From assembly GCF_004217185.1 (NCBI RefSeq), contig NZ_SHKL01000001.1, positions 4,710,001 through 4,774,000 of the forward strand: a DNA stretch of 64,000 bases, written 5' to 3'. The first letter of the stretch is position 1. Each line of letters starts with the position of its first letter. Positions 6,382 to 13,847 of this stretch are shown one piece after another. Under the pieces are notes generated by a model that saw nothing but the letters and a program-made list of their open reading frames with translations, was not told the origin of the DNA and made no database searches. The stretch comes from Pseudonocardia sediminis. GTDB taxonomy: Bacteria > Actinomycetota > Actinomycetes > Mycobacteriales > Pseudonocardiaceae. A program made the position numbers and the translations under genes.

Positions 6382-7250
6382 CAGAACTCCTGGTCGTAGA
6401 CGGAGTCGTCGGTCGGGTTCTGCCACGCCCGGTAGCCGCCGGAGGCGAGACGCAGCGCGGGGCGGGCCTGGGGCTGTTGGCGTCGGTACTCGACGGCGTT
6501 GATCAGCCAGCGGGAGAAGGCGCCGTTCCAGCTCGCAGCGCGACGGTCCTTCTCTTCGGCGTGGGCGGTGAACAGCTGGCGTTGGGCGTTGAGGTCCAGG
6601 CTGTGCTCGGCGGCGTAGGCCCGGTGCTTGTCGGTCGGTTGCCACGACGCGGGGAGCCGTATCTCGGGGCGCTTGCGCCCAGAAGAAGACGGAGTCTTCT
6701 TCTGTTCTTTCTCTTCTTCTCCTTCTCCTTCTCCTTCTGGCATCGGTCGGCCATCCGGGTGCCACAGGTCGGCCACACCAGTTGCCATGCCGCTTGCTTC
6801 ACCGTTGCTATGGCACTTGCTATGACTGTTGCCATCACCTTTGACATCACTGTTGCCAGACCATCGGCTAGCCGCGCCGCGTCGCCCTGCCTCACGTCGC
6901 GCATCCCGCAGTGACTTCGCCTCACCAGCCGAACGCTGGTGTTCGAGGTAGTCGTGCACCACCGCCATCCCGGCCATCGGCTGCGGGCAGCGGTCACAGC
7001 CGTGACCCAGTTCGTGCCACAAACCAGCATCGATGAGGAGCTTCGCTACGGCGCGCTTCACGCCGGCCTGGCGGAGCAGCGGAGGCAACGGGAACGCGCC
7101 GTCGGTGAGGTTCCGCCCGCAGTAGCAGAGCGACACGACATAGGCCCAACTAGCGGCCGGGTCGTCGATCATGGCGAGCTTCGGGTTGTCCGGAAGGTCG
7201 ACTGCGAGCCGGATGAACTCGCGGTAGTCGGCGGGCATGCTGCGGGCCAT
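6381..7250 (-). CDS. Phage replisome organiser / replication initiator
   Basis: This protein of 289 residues has an N-terminal winged-helix-like domain (about 1-120), typical of actinophage replisome organisers, with a CDRC metal-site-like pair in the middle. A low-complexity linker made of degenerate tetrapeptides then leads into an acidic GEGEGEEE run and a C-terminal helical domain (about 210-270), as in initiators that contact a loader. Its gene overlaps the DnaC-like loader gene, the usual order in phage replication modules. The replication origin of such phages often lies inside this gene, and the repeats at 6779-6857 are candidates. Confidence 0.75.
   Translation of the reverse strand: MARSMPADYREFIRLAVDLPDNPKLAMIDDPAASWAYVVSLCYCGRNLTDGAFPLPPLLRQAGVKRAVAKLLIDAGLWHELGHGCDRCPQPMAGMAVVHDYLEHQRSAGEAKSLRDARREAGRRGAASRWSGNSDVKGDGNSHSKCHSNGEASGMATGVADLWHPDGRPMPEGEGEGEEEKEQKKTPSSSGRKRPEIRLPASWQPTDKHRAYAAEHSLDLNAQRQLFTAHAEEKDRRAASWNGAFSRWLINAVEYRRQQPQARPALRLASGGYRAWQNPTDDSVYDQEF
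6712..6739. repeat. CTTCTC-type hexanucleotide microsatellite
   Basis: A run of CTTCTC/CCTTCT units on the plus strand encodes the Gly-Glu/Glu-Glu acidic stretch of the initiator. Changes in unit number would stay in frame. Confidence 0.6.
6779..6857. repeat. Degenerate 12-bp tandem repeats in the initiator gene
   Basis: On the minus strand about seven units of a 12-base motif close to GGCAACAGTGAT follow each other, one unit being one base shorter. They encode Gly-Asn-Ser-Asp-like tetrapeptides. The stretch is richer in A/T than its surroundings. Confidence 0.65.
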
Positions 7251-7354
7251 CAGCCAAGCTCCCCTGACTTGAAGCGGGGAGGCCGCGCCGCTCTGTGTGG
7301 CGGCACCGCCTGACTTGCTGGGCGCGTTGTCCTAGTGCCGGGGAGCGTGGCCAT
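7250..7354 (-). CDS. Leader-like small phage protein, 34 aa
   Basis: ATG 7354 sits behind an excellent GGAGG, and the stop overlaps the initiator start as TGATG. The product is short and basic, rich in Arg and Pro. It may be a true micro-protein or a translational coupler for the initiator gene. It lies 40 bases downstream of the preceding gene, one of the few real gaps in this operon. Confidence 0.55.
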   Translation of the reverse strand: MATLPGTRTTRPASQAVPPHRAARPPRFKSGELG

Positions 7355-7394
7355 CGCAGACCCTCCAATCGGGGAAAAGGGGTGGAAGAACAGG

Positions 7395-7643
7395 TCAGGA
7401 CTGATACGCCGGTGTGGCGGTCTCGCACCGCTGGCAGTGCCGCACCTCGCCCGCGGGGTCACGGCCTGGAGGGATACGGCGCCCGCAGCGAGTCCGCCGG
7501 GCCTTGATCCAAGTCGTGTACGCGCCACCGATGGCGTGAGCGACGGACCAGCCATCGGCCTCGATCCAGACGACGTCGGTGTCCTCGACAGCAGCAGTGG
7601 CCATCCCGCCGTGGTCCGGTTCCACGACCTCCCGCTCGTTCAC
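7395..7643 (-). CDS. Small phage protein with CQRC motif, 82 aa
   Basis: GTG 7643 overlaps the upstream stop (GTGA); an internal ATG 14 residues later is an alternative. The protein has a WSVAHAIGGAYTTW segment and a C-terminal Cys cluster (TRCGRR, HCQRC) typical of short phage zinc-binding proteins. Function is unknown. Confidence 0.6.
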   Translation of the reverse strand: MNEREVVEPDHGGMATAAVEDTDVVWIEADGWSVAHAIGGAYTTWIKARRTRCGRRIPPGRDPAGEVRHCQRCETATPAYQS

Positions 7644-8131
7644 TGAGACACCTCGCCGGAAACGTCGCAGGCCCGCTGCGCCTCCTCGGCGACCCACTGT
7701 TCCCGCACCCCTACCAGTCGTTTCACGAACTGCTCGACCTCGTCGTAGATGTAGGACTGCATGTCCCCGTGGGGGTCTAGCCACGGCTGGCCGTCCACCT
7801 GGAACCACTCCAACGCCTCGTGGATCGCCTCACCAACGGCAAGGTGGGCGTAGTGGTTCAACCAGTCGCGCTCGTCCAGGCGACGGATCTCGGAGGTCAT
7901 GTACTGCATCCCCGGGTGGTCGCCAGCCGACCAGTTGCCGGTGAAAGTCGCTCCCGGGGTCTGCGCGTCGTCTAGGCGCTCTCCGGTCAGCTCCTCCGGG
8001 GTGAACCGGCGGGCCTCCTCAGCGCGGCTGTAGCGCAGCTGGAACGAGCATCGGGCAGCGACATCACGAGCGAGATCAGCGTTGTCCTCTGCGATCGAGT
8101 CGAGCTTGACCCAGTTCTCGGTGTCCGTCAC
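7640..8131 (-). CDS. Acidic phage protein, 163 aa
   Basis: GTG 8131 overlaps the upstream stop as GTGA. The protein is acidic and helical, with a long predicted C-terminal helix (about residues 115-155). No domain is recognised. Confidence 0.6.
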   Translation of the reverse strand: MTDTENWVKLDSIAEDNADLARDVAARCSFQLRYSRAEEARRFTPEELTGERLDDAQTPGATFTGNWSAGDHPGMQYMTSEIRRLDERDWLNHYAHLAVGEAIHEALEWFQVDGQPWLDPHGDMQSYIYDEVEQFVKRLVGVREQWVAEEAQRACDVSGEVSQ

Positions 8132-8451
8132 GAGTCGTCTCCTTCGTCCTCGTCGGTGTCGCGCGGGGCAGGAGGCGGGAGGGTGGACGGGTGGACGCGC
8201 CCCATCCACACCCCGTCTGTGAATAGCGCCGAGCTCGAGCTGCAGCCCGGGTAGCGCTCCCCGACGACCTGCCACGAATCCATGTCCGAGTTCGGGTTCC
8301 GGCGGGGGCCAGCGATGATGCGGCCCCAGATGGTGCGGTCGCGACCGTCGCCGTATAGGCCGGACCGGAACCAGACGCGGGAACCGACCCGCAGCGTTGA
8401 ATCAGTGATTCCATCAATGGCCAACAGTGATTTCATCGCTGTATCGCTCAC
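8128..8451 (-). CDS. Phage protein, 107 aa, beta-rich
   Basis: GTG 8451 overlaps the upstream stop. The RVGSRVWFRSGLYG and RTIWGRIIAG segments suggest a small beta-barrel (SH3-like), and the C-terminus ends in a very acidic tail. No family is recognised. Confidence 0.6.
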   Translation of the reverse strand: MSDTAMKSLLAIDGITDSTLRVGSRVWFRSGLYGDGRDRTIWGRIIAGPRRNPNSDMDSWQVVGERYPGCSSSSALFTDGVWMGRVHPSTLPPPAPRDTDEDEGDDS

Positions 8452-8792
8452 ATCGGACCCCTGCTGTAGTGGTGCGACGTGAACGCGCGGACGTCGTCGC
8501 GCAGATCGGCGGGCAGGTCCTCAATAGGGACGCCGACGTCGTGGAGAGCCTGGGCGGCGTCCTCTCGGTACTGCTCCGGGACAGACCGCAGGATCCAGTC
8601 CAGAGCGGACGCCGCACGGTCGCTCTCAGGCTGGCAGTGCTCGCAGTGCGGGTCGCTACTCACGACTCCTCCTCGCTCGTCGGTGTCGCGCGGGTTCGGA
8701 GGGAACCAAGCCCCCGCAAAGTTGGCGCCGGCCAAAACGTCAGCCGGGTCGTCAGAGGCACGGAGGACAGCCCAGATGGGGTCGGAGGTCAT
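8448..8792 (-). CDS. Acidic phage protein, 114 aa
   Basis: ATG 8792 overlaps the upstream stop (ATGA). A PHCEHC metal-site-like motif lies mid-protein, followed by helices with a LHDVGVPIEDLPADL segment. Function is unknown. Confidence 0.6.
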   Translation of the reverse strand: MTSDPIWAVLRASDDPADVLAGANFAGAWFPPNPRDTDERGGVVSSDPHCEHCQPESDRAASALDWILRSVPEQYREDAAQALHDVGVPIEDLPADLRDDVRAFTSHHYSRGPM

Positions 8793-9205
8793 CGCCGCAC
8801 CTGCGCGTTCAGTTGCTCGGCCCACGCCTGTGCCTGGCCCTCGAGGTCCAGCAAGTCAGACATGAACTCGCGGCCGTAGAGCGTCTTGAAGGCGCGGGAG
8901 TCGAGGACCGTCACGCCGTCGTCCGCGACCAGCTCGATCCCGACGTCCCACTGCTGCGGGTCGCGGTCGCTCTGCCGGGAGAACGACTGCCAGCGCGCCG
9001 TCTCCCGGACCTTCCGTTTGTCGGCCTCCGCCTGCTCGGTGGTCCTGCGCTCGACCCACGTGACCAGACGGTCGGACCAGGACTCACCGTGCTTCGCTGC
9101 CTGGCGGGCAGGACGGTTCTGAACCGCGACCACCACGAGCCACACCAAGGCGACGAGGAGGATCAGCACGGCGAGACCGACGATCGCTCCGGCGGGGGTG
9201 CGCAT
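8789..9205 (-). CDS. Single-pass membrane protein, 138 aa
   Basis: A strong transmembrane helix spans about residues 8-28, followed by a long charged, helical cytoplasmic domain. The N-terminus carries few positive charges and the region after the helix is basic, so the C-terminal domain is probably cytoplasmic. It overlaps the large membrane protein gene by TGATG, suggesting the two products act together at the membrane. Confidence 0.7.
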   Translation of the reverse strand: MRTPAGAIVGLAVLILLVALVWLVVVAVQNRPARQAAKHGESWSDRLVTWVERRTTEQAEADKRKVRETARWQSFSRQSDRDPQQWDVGIELVADDGVTVLDSRAFKTLYGREFMSDLLDLEGQAQAWAEQLNAQVRR

Positions 9206-10713
9206 CAGCCACCCGCCGTCTGCAACTTGCGGAGCAGTTCCTCATTGGCGCGGCGGGACAGGTCCGCCAACTGCTGCGGGGTCAGCTTCGTCAGGTCGCT
9301 GCTAGCCGGCGCCGGTGAGACGCCCTGCGCGCCCTGACCGCCCGCGATGGGGCTGGTGGACACCCCCGACGTTCCGGTGCCGCCACAGCGGATCTGGGCG
9401 CCGTCCAGGCCGATGAGGCACATCGGCTCTGACAGGTCCCCGCGGCCGGTGATGCGGTAGACGAGGTTCTGGGGCCGACCGAGGGTCGCGACGAACGTGT
9501 CCGATCCGGTTGGGGCGAGCTCGGACAGGTCCGCGCCCGGGTTCGTGACGAACACGTCCCCGAACGTGGCCCGCAGGTTGTCGGTGATCGCGGTCGGGGA
9601 CTGCCACACAGGGTGGGCGTCGGTGCCGAGCCTGTGGATGACGACCTTGTTCAGGGCGCCGACGTTGTGGGCGTCGACAGAGGAGATCGCGGAGATGGCG
9701 GTCGCTGAGCCCCGGCCCGACAGTGGCGTCACGAAGTCCGGCCCGTCCGGTCCTCCCAGGACGAACTCCGACGACGCCGCCGAGTTGATGGAGTCGGCCT
9801 CGTCGGGCAGCTCCCATCCGACCCGGCCGAACACGTAGTCGAAGTAGGAGCCCATCGCCTCGGTGCTGGCTCGCTGCTCAGCGGCCAGCGACAGCGGGTA
9901 GGTGGGGCCGGGGATGACGCGCCCGTCCGCGGTCCGCCCGTCACCGGAGATGGTCAGCTCCCCGGTCTTGCCGTTGTAGAGCGCCACGCCGGCGGGCTTC
10001 TCGGTGACAACCCAGAACCCGTCCTGCTCCACCAGCGGCACCACGACGTAAGGCGTCCCGGTGGGGTCGCACCAGCCGTAGGCGTCGTCGTAGGACCAGT
10101 TCACCCACCGCTGCTCGGTGTTGATGGCCCGTTCCAGGGAGTGCCCGAACACGCCGTCGAGGCGCCGGTCGGCCTCCGGGGTGAAGTCGCACGTCGACGG
10201 GTCCAAGCGCCCGGAGGTCGTGGACTTCTGTTCCAGCAGGGTCTGGTAGCCGGAGAACACGCCGCGCTGCTCGACCAGCGTGGAGAACGTGCCGTCCTCG
10301 GGGACGTACATGGTGGTCTGGGTGTCACCGGGTACATCACCGAGGTTCGACCGCACCTGCGCCTGGCTGACCGTGAACGGTGGCCGGACCGCCTGCTTCG
10401 GCAGCGGGTCGTCGGTGACCTCCACGGTCTGCGCGTAGTAGCTGGCCTGGATGTAGTTGTAGGCGAAGAACCAGCCCACGCACCCGACCAGACCGGCTAC
10501 CGCCACGAGCGCGAGCGGGCCGCCGAGTCCGTTGCCTTCGTCCATGCACCAGATCGCGGCCAGGGCGATGAGGATGACGAGGACGACGGGCACGAACCAG
10601 AACCAGTTGAGGCGGAAGAACCACCACAGCTGGGTGCTGTAGTACGGGGCGAGCAGGAAGAAGGCGGCGACCACGACGACGGTCGCGGCCAGCCCTCCGA
10701 TCGGTGCCTTCAC
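9205..10713 (-). CDS. Large phage-encoded membrane protein, 502 aa
   Basis: Three predicted transmembrane helices lie at about residues 5-26, 33-55 and 65-87, followed by a roughly 400-residue domain and a Gln/Ala-rich C-terminal helix. If the third helix exits outward, the large domain is extracytoplasmic. That domain is rich in beta structure and has few cysteines. Similar membrane proteins are found in early regions of actinobacterial prophages and integrative elements, but their function is unknown; superinfection exclusion or envelope remodelling are guesses. GTG 10713 overlaps the antirepressor stop. Confidence 0.7.
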   Translation of the reverse strand: MKAPIGGLAATVVVVAAFFLLAPYYSTQLWWFFRLNWFWFVPVVLVILIALAAIWCMDEGNGLGGPLALVAVAGLVGCVGWFFAYNYIQASYYAQTVEVTDDPLPKQAVRPPFTVSQAQVRSNLGDVPGDTQTTMYVPEDGTFSTLVEQRGVFSGYQTLLEQKSTTSGRLDPSTCDFTPEADRRLDGVFGHSLERAINTEQRWVNWSYDDAYGWCDPTGTPYVVVPLVEQDGFWVVTEKPAGVALYNGKTGELTISGDGRTADGRVIPGPTYPLSLAAEQRASTEAMGSYFDYVFGRVGWELPDEADSINSAASSEFVLGGPDGPDFVTPLSGRGSATAISAISSVDAHNVGALNKVVIHRLGTDAHPVWQSPTAITDNLRATFGDVFVTNPGADLSELAPTGSDTFVATLGRPQNLVYRITGRGDLSEPMCLIGLDGAQIRCGGTGTSGVSTSPIAGGQGAQGVSPAPASSDLTKLTPQQLADLSRRANEELLRKLQTAGG

Positions 10714-11594
10714 AGCGTTCCTCCGGTGAGTTCGAGTTGGCTGGCCGGTGCGTCCTCGGCCGCGTAGTCGACAGGCTCGGAACCGCCCAACCGCCTATGC
10801 AGGTCCGCAATCCCCTTAGCTGTCACCCGGATCTGCGGGGTCGCGGTCTGCCGCACCCCGTCCGGGTCCGTGAAGTAGCGGGCGCGCTCGGCGACGCGGT
10901 CCAGGTCGACGTGGCGCTGGTAGGCGTGCCAGCGCCTGTCGCCGCCCTTGTGGATCCACTTCAGCTCGGCCAGGAGGTCGAACAGGCGCTTCCGGCCCAG
11001 CCCGCCGGCGCCTCGGATCACGGGGTCGCGGTCCAGGATCTTCGCGGCGTCCGCCACCGAGTAGTCGCCCTCAGCGGAAGCCAGCTCGGTCCAGGAGTGG
11101 GCGGCGGGCTTCAGGGCGGCGTTCTCGACGGCGAGACGTTCCGCTTCCTCGGCCTTGTCGGCGGCTAGGCGGAGAGCCTCAGCGAACGTGGACGGGACCT
11201 CCGGCTGACGCTGGGCGGGGACGTACCGGCCGGTGCGACGGATCTCGGCCAGGATCGCCTTGACTCGCTTCTTCAGGAGCTTCGCCTCGGGCTTGGACGA
11301 GCGGAAGATCAGCTCCCAGATGCCGTCCTCGTAGATGACGGTCATCGGCTGCGGCCCGCCAGGGGTGTGCAGGATCTGCACGCCCTTCTCGTCGTCGTCC
11401 AGGAGTCGAGTCGCTGCCCGCCCACTGCTGTAGTCCATGGCGCGGCCGAAGTCCTCGGCGACGACGAACGGGGTCTCGTCGGAGAGCTGGCCGAAACGCA
11501 GGTTCGATCCGAGAGCGTCGAACGGGCTCGTCGTGATCGCGGCAGAGTTAGTGCCGCCGGTGGGGAACGCGAGGCGCCCGGCGGTGTCGGTCAT
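10710..11594 (-). CDS. Phage antirepressor, BRO-N plus KilAC domains
   Basis: Residues about 20-125 match the BRO-N/Ant DNA-binding domain (FVVAEDFGRAMDY, then an RLLDDDEKGV segment and IYEDGIWELIFRSSKPEA). Residues about 190-285 match a KilAC/phage antirepressor C-terminal domain with a winged-helix-like ADAAKILDRDPVI stretch. A short coiled coil joins them. Such proteins relieve repression by the lysogeny repressor or regulate early genes. ATG 11594 is fixed by the ATGA overlap with the upstream stop. Confidence 0.85.
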   Translation of the reverse strand: MTDTAGRLAFPTGGTNSAAITTSPFDALGSNLRFGQLSDETPFVVAEDFGRAMDYSSGRAATRLLDDDEKGVQILHTPGGPQPMTVIYEDGIWELIFRSSKPEAKLLKKRVKAILAEIRRTGRYVPAQRQPEVPSTFAEALRLAADKAEEAERLAVENAALKPAAHSWTELASAEGDYSVADAAKILDRDPVIRGAGGLGRKRLFDLLAELKWIHKGGDRRWHAYQRHVDLDRVAERARYFTDPDGVRQTATPQIRVTAKGIADLHRRLGGSEPVDYAAEDAPASQLELTGGTL

Positions 11595-11791
11595 GAGTGG
11601 TCGCCTCCTGAGCAGACCTCGGAGTAGGCAGAGCCATAAGCGGTGCCGTTAGGGCGGACCAGCACGGCGCGGGAGCAGCGGGAGCAGGTCCAGCGACGCA
11701 TCGAAGACATCGCGGCCGGCGGGTCGGTGCTGACGTCGTGACCGTTCACGTCCACCACGACACGGGCGACCGGAGCGGGGATGGCGGTCAC
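11591..11791 (-). CDS. Small phage zinc-ribbon-like protein, 66 aa
   Basis: GTG 11791 overlaps the upstream stop, and the stop overlaps the antirepressor ATG. A CSRC pair and a later Cys in a YSEVCSGGDH context suggest a single metal site. Function is unknown. Confidence 0.6.
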   Translation of the reverse strand: MTAIPAPVARVVVDVNGHDVSTDPPAAMSSMRRWTCSRCSRAVLVRPNGTAYGSAYSEVCSGGDHS

Positions 11792-12054
11792 GACTGCTCG
11801 CCGCCGTCCAGCTCGTCGGCTCGGCGCAGCATCCGGTCGTGCGCGTCCTTGATGACGGGCCACCACGCACCGGTCTCGTCGTACGGCCGGATCAGCTCGG
11901 CGGCGAAACGGCGGAGCTCGGCGGCCACGACCGGGAGTGCGATCTCGCGCACAACACGCACGTCTACGTCCGACATGTCTGCGCGGGCGTCCACGTCAGT
12001 GATCGTGTGCAGGACGTTCAGCGCGGCATGCGGGATCTCCAGCTCAGTCATCAC
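11788..12054 (-). CDS. Small helical phage protein, paralogue of the 12281 gene
   Basis: The 88-residue protein shares IPHAALN near its start, VVAAELRR in the middle and RADELDGG at its end with the product of 12281-12598, so the two arose by tandem duplication. It is acidic and helical. A GTG (12054) and an ATG (12051) are adjacent; both overlap the upstream stop and follow GGAGG. Function is unknown. Confidence 0.65.
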   Translation of the reverse strand: MMTELEIPHAALNVLHTITDVDARADMSDVDVRVVREIALPVVAAELRRFAAELIRPYDETGAWWPVIKDAHDRMLRRADELDGGEQS

Positions 12055-12281
12055 GCCTCCTCCCAGCGCCGGTTCACGTACTCCGCGAACGCCACCGAAC
12101 GAGGCTCACGGGAATCCACCGCGTAGAACGGGTCAGCCGGGCCGCCACGCAGCGGAGCCGACAGGTCCGGGCGGACACGGGCCAGCACCAGGGACGCGGC
12201 CTGGCCCCAGCGGAAGCGGTCGAGGGACAGCCACACGCGGTTCGTCTCCGTCCAGAACTCGGAAACAGTCATGGAAGGCAT
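12051..12281 (-). CDS. Small phage protein, 76 aa
   Basis: It lies between the two paralogues with TGATG overlap at its start and a one-base or four-base overlap at its end. It has aromatic-rich N-terminal and C-terminal segments (WTETNRVWLSLDRFRW, YVNRRWEEA). No family is recognised. Confidence 0.6.
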   Translation of the reverse strand: MPSMTVSEFWTETNRVWLSLDRFRWGQAASLVLARVRPDLSAPLRGGPADPFYAVDSREPRSVAFAEYVNRRWEEA

Positions 12282-12598
12282 CAGGCACCGCCGTCCAGCT
12301 CATCGGCGCGGGCGAACAGGTCTCGAAGGACCAGCTCCACGCCCTCCCGCTTGTAGGCGCTACTCGACTCGACGGACCGGCCCACGCCACTCGGGCGGTA
12401 GCGGTCGTCGGCCAGACGAGCGAGGCGACGCAGTTCGGCGGCCACGACCGGTGCCGCAATGGAGCGGGCGTCAGCGAACATGTCCGCGTCCTCGTCCTCG
12501 TGGAACGCCACGGCAGCGTCGAGGGCGTTGAGCGCAGCGGACGGAATTGCCAGTTCAGCCGAGTTGGCGCCGGTGCCGATCGAGTTCTTGCTCATCAC
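12281..12598 (-). CDS. Small helical phage protein, paralogue of the 11788 gene
   Basis: This protein of about 105 residues is the longer copy of the tandem pair, with IPSAALNAL, VVAAELRR and RADELDGG at matching positions. It carries an additional disordered N-terminus and a basic insertion (about residues 68-85). The start at 12598 overlaps the upstream stop. Function is unknown. Confidence 0.65.
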   Translation of the reverse strand: MMSKNSIGTGANSAELAIPSAALNALDAAVAFHEDEDADMFADARSIAAPVVAAELRRLARLADDRYRPSGVGRSVESSSAYKREGVELVLRDLFARADELDGGA

Positions 12599-12966
12599 GC
12601 ACCGCCGGGGAGGTCGGCGACGTGCTCGTGCTGGATCGGGAGGTCGTCACCGACAGGGGCGGGGGTGTTCGCGCGGATCGCGTCCATCACCCAGGCGGGA
12701 GCGTTCTTGAAGTCGGAGCCCGTCGTCCACCGGTAGTCGAATCCAACGTCGCTGGTCGACACCGCACCGGACTTCAGCCGGCGGCCGCCGGTAGCCGTCG
12801 CGCTCGTCACGACCCACTCCGGGACGGTCTCCCTCGACTGGAACGTGATCGTCAGCGTCTCCGGGGAGAACACAGTCGAGCCGTACCGCTTCACCATGTC
12901 CGGGATCTCCCCCGGGGCGAGGTTCAGTAGCACCGTCACCTCGCGGTGCACGATCGAGCGCTTCAT
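12595..12966 (-). CDS. Phage protein, 123 aa, first gene of a leftward operon
   Basis: ATG 12966 follows a GGAGAG ribosome binding site. The protein is beta-rich at its N-terminus (REVTVLLNL, TLTITFQSR) and has no recognised domain. It opens the operon that runs through the antirepressor and replication genes to 3836. Two inverted repeats lie just upstream, one of them next to the RHH regulator start. Confidence 0.65.
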   Translation of the reverse strand: MKRSIVHREVTVLLNLAPGEIPDMVKRYGSTVFSPETLTITFQSRETVPEWVVTSATATGGRRLKSGAVSTSDVGFDYRWTTGSDFKNAPAWVMDAIRANTPAPVGDDLPIQHEHVADLPGGA

Positions 12967-13054
12967 CGGGACTCTCCGTTCTCCAAGCAACGAATGCCTC
13001 GTTGCGCACTTCGTTTCACTGGCGCTTCGCCACCGATCGTATTACGATCGAAGC
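12967..13054. promoter_or_regulatory. Divergent regulatory hub with three inverted repeats
   Basis: This 88-base region separates the leftward operon (12966) and the RHH-like gene (13055). It contains GCAACGA-ATGCC-TCGTTGC (12987-13005), TGGCG-CTT-CGCCA (13020-13032) and CGATCGTA-T-TACGATCG (13034-13050). The last repeat ends four bases before the RHH start codon, so it is a strong candidate operator for autoregulation. The first could serve the leftward operon. Confidence 0.65.
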
Positions 13055-13306
13055 ATGACGGCAAGCGTGGAGCGCGTTGGTAAGGGTCGGAGCGCTGGTC
13101 ACCCCGTATCGTGCGGAGACGTGGCTGGGGAGCGAGCGCGAGGCGTACGGACAATTCGCCTGGAAGACGACGTGTGGCGGGACTTGGGCATCGCCGCCCA
13201 GAACGTCGGGATGGAGAGGTCGGCACTGATCCGGCAACTCGTCCGCTGGTACGTCGGCGTGCCCGGCGCCCAACTCCCGCCACGCCCCAGCGACCACGAG
13301 GGCTGA
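13055..13306 (+). CDS. Ribbon-helix-helix-like regulator, 83 aa
   Basis: The segment RTIRLEDDVWRDLGIAAQNV followed by GMERSALIRQLVRWYV has the strand-helix-helix pattern of CopG/Arc family regulators at about residues 30-68. ATG 13055 is immediately downstream of a perfect 17-base palindrome. No upstream alternative gives a sensible protein. It probably represses the divergent operon, its own gene, or both. Confidence 0.7.
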   Translation: MTASVERVGKGRSAGHPVSCGDVAGERARGVRTIRLEDDVWRDLGIAAQNVGMERSALIRQLVRWYVGVPGAQLPPRPSDHEG

Positions 13307-13310
13307 CCTC

Positions 13311-13847
13311 GTGGATCACGGACTGTGCAAGACCCACGAGGCGTACGGGCTGGACTGTGACGACTTCGAGCGACTCAGAGCGCGGGCCGGGGACGCGTGC
13401 GAAATCTGCCGGACTCCTGCTGTCGAGGATCCCCGATGGCCATGCCTGCATATCGATCACGACAAACACGGCGTTCGAGGATTGCTGGACTCCGACTGCA
13501 ACACCCGCCTCGGCCGTTGCGAGGCGACCGGCAGGCGGCACGAAAAGTTTGTCCTTGACGATCGGCAACGGGCGTACCTCGCAAACCCGTTTTGGAAGCT
13601 CCCCGAATCGCTGCTGTCGGCACAGCGGAAGGCGGACCATGCGGCGCGCAAGGCCGCCGCTCTGGCCGAACTGGCGTTGGCGACCAGCAACTATCAGCCC
13701 AGCAACCGGCCGGTGCCCGACGAGTACCGGCCCTTGGTCGAGGCGGCCCTTGAGCTGGGCGTGCGGCAGTCTCAGATCGTCAAGGCCACCCCGTTGTCTC
13801 TGGCCTGGGTGCAGAAAGTCGCGTTCGCGTGTAGATCGCATGGCTAG
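13311..13847 (+). CDS. Endonuclease VII-like recombination nuclease
   Basis: The N-terminal 90 residues show the endonuclease VII pattern of a CxxC pair (CEIC), an HIDHD motif, then VRGLL and CNTRLG. This is the zinc-bound His-Me finger that cleaves branched DNA during phage recombination and packaging. The first Cys of the second zinc pair, usually in GLLCxxCN, is replaced by Asp (GLLDSDCN), an oddity for metal binding. The C-terminal half carries a helix-turn-helix-like segment. GTG 13311 follows the RHH gene by four bases. Confidence 0.85.
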   Translation: MDHGLCKTHEAYGLDCDDFERLRARAGDACEICRTPAVEDPRWPCLHIDHDKHGVRGLLDSDCNTRLGRCEATGRRHEKFVLDDRQRAYLANPFWKLPESLLSAQRKADHAARKAAALAELALATSNYQPSNRPVPDEYRPLVEAALELGVRQSQIVKATPLSLAWVQKVAFACRSHG

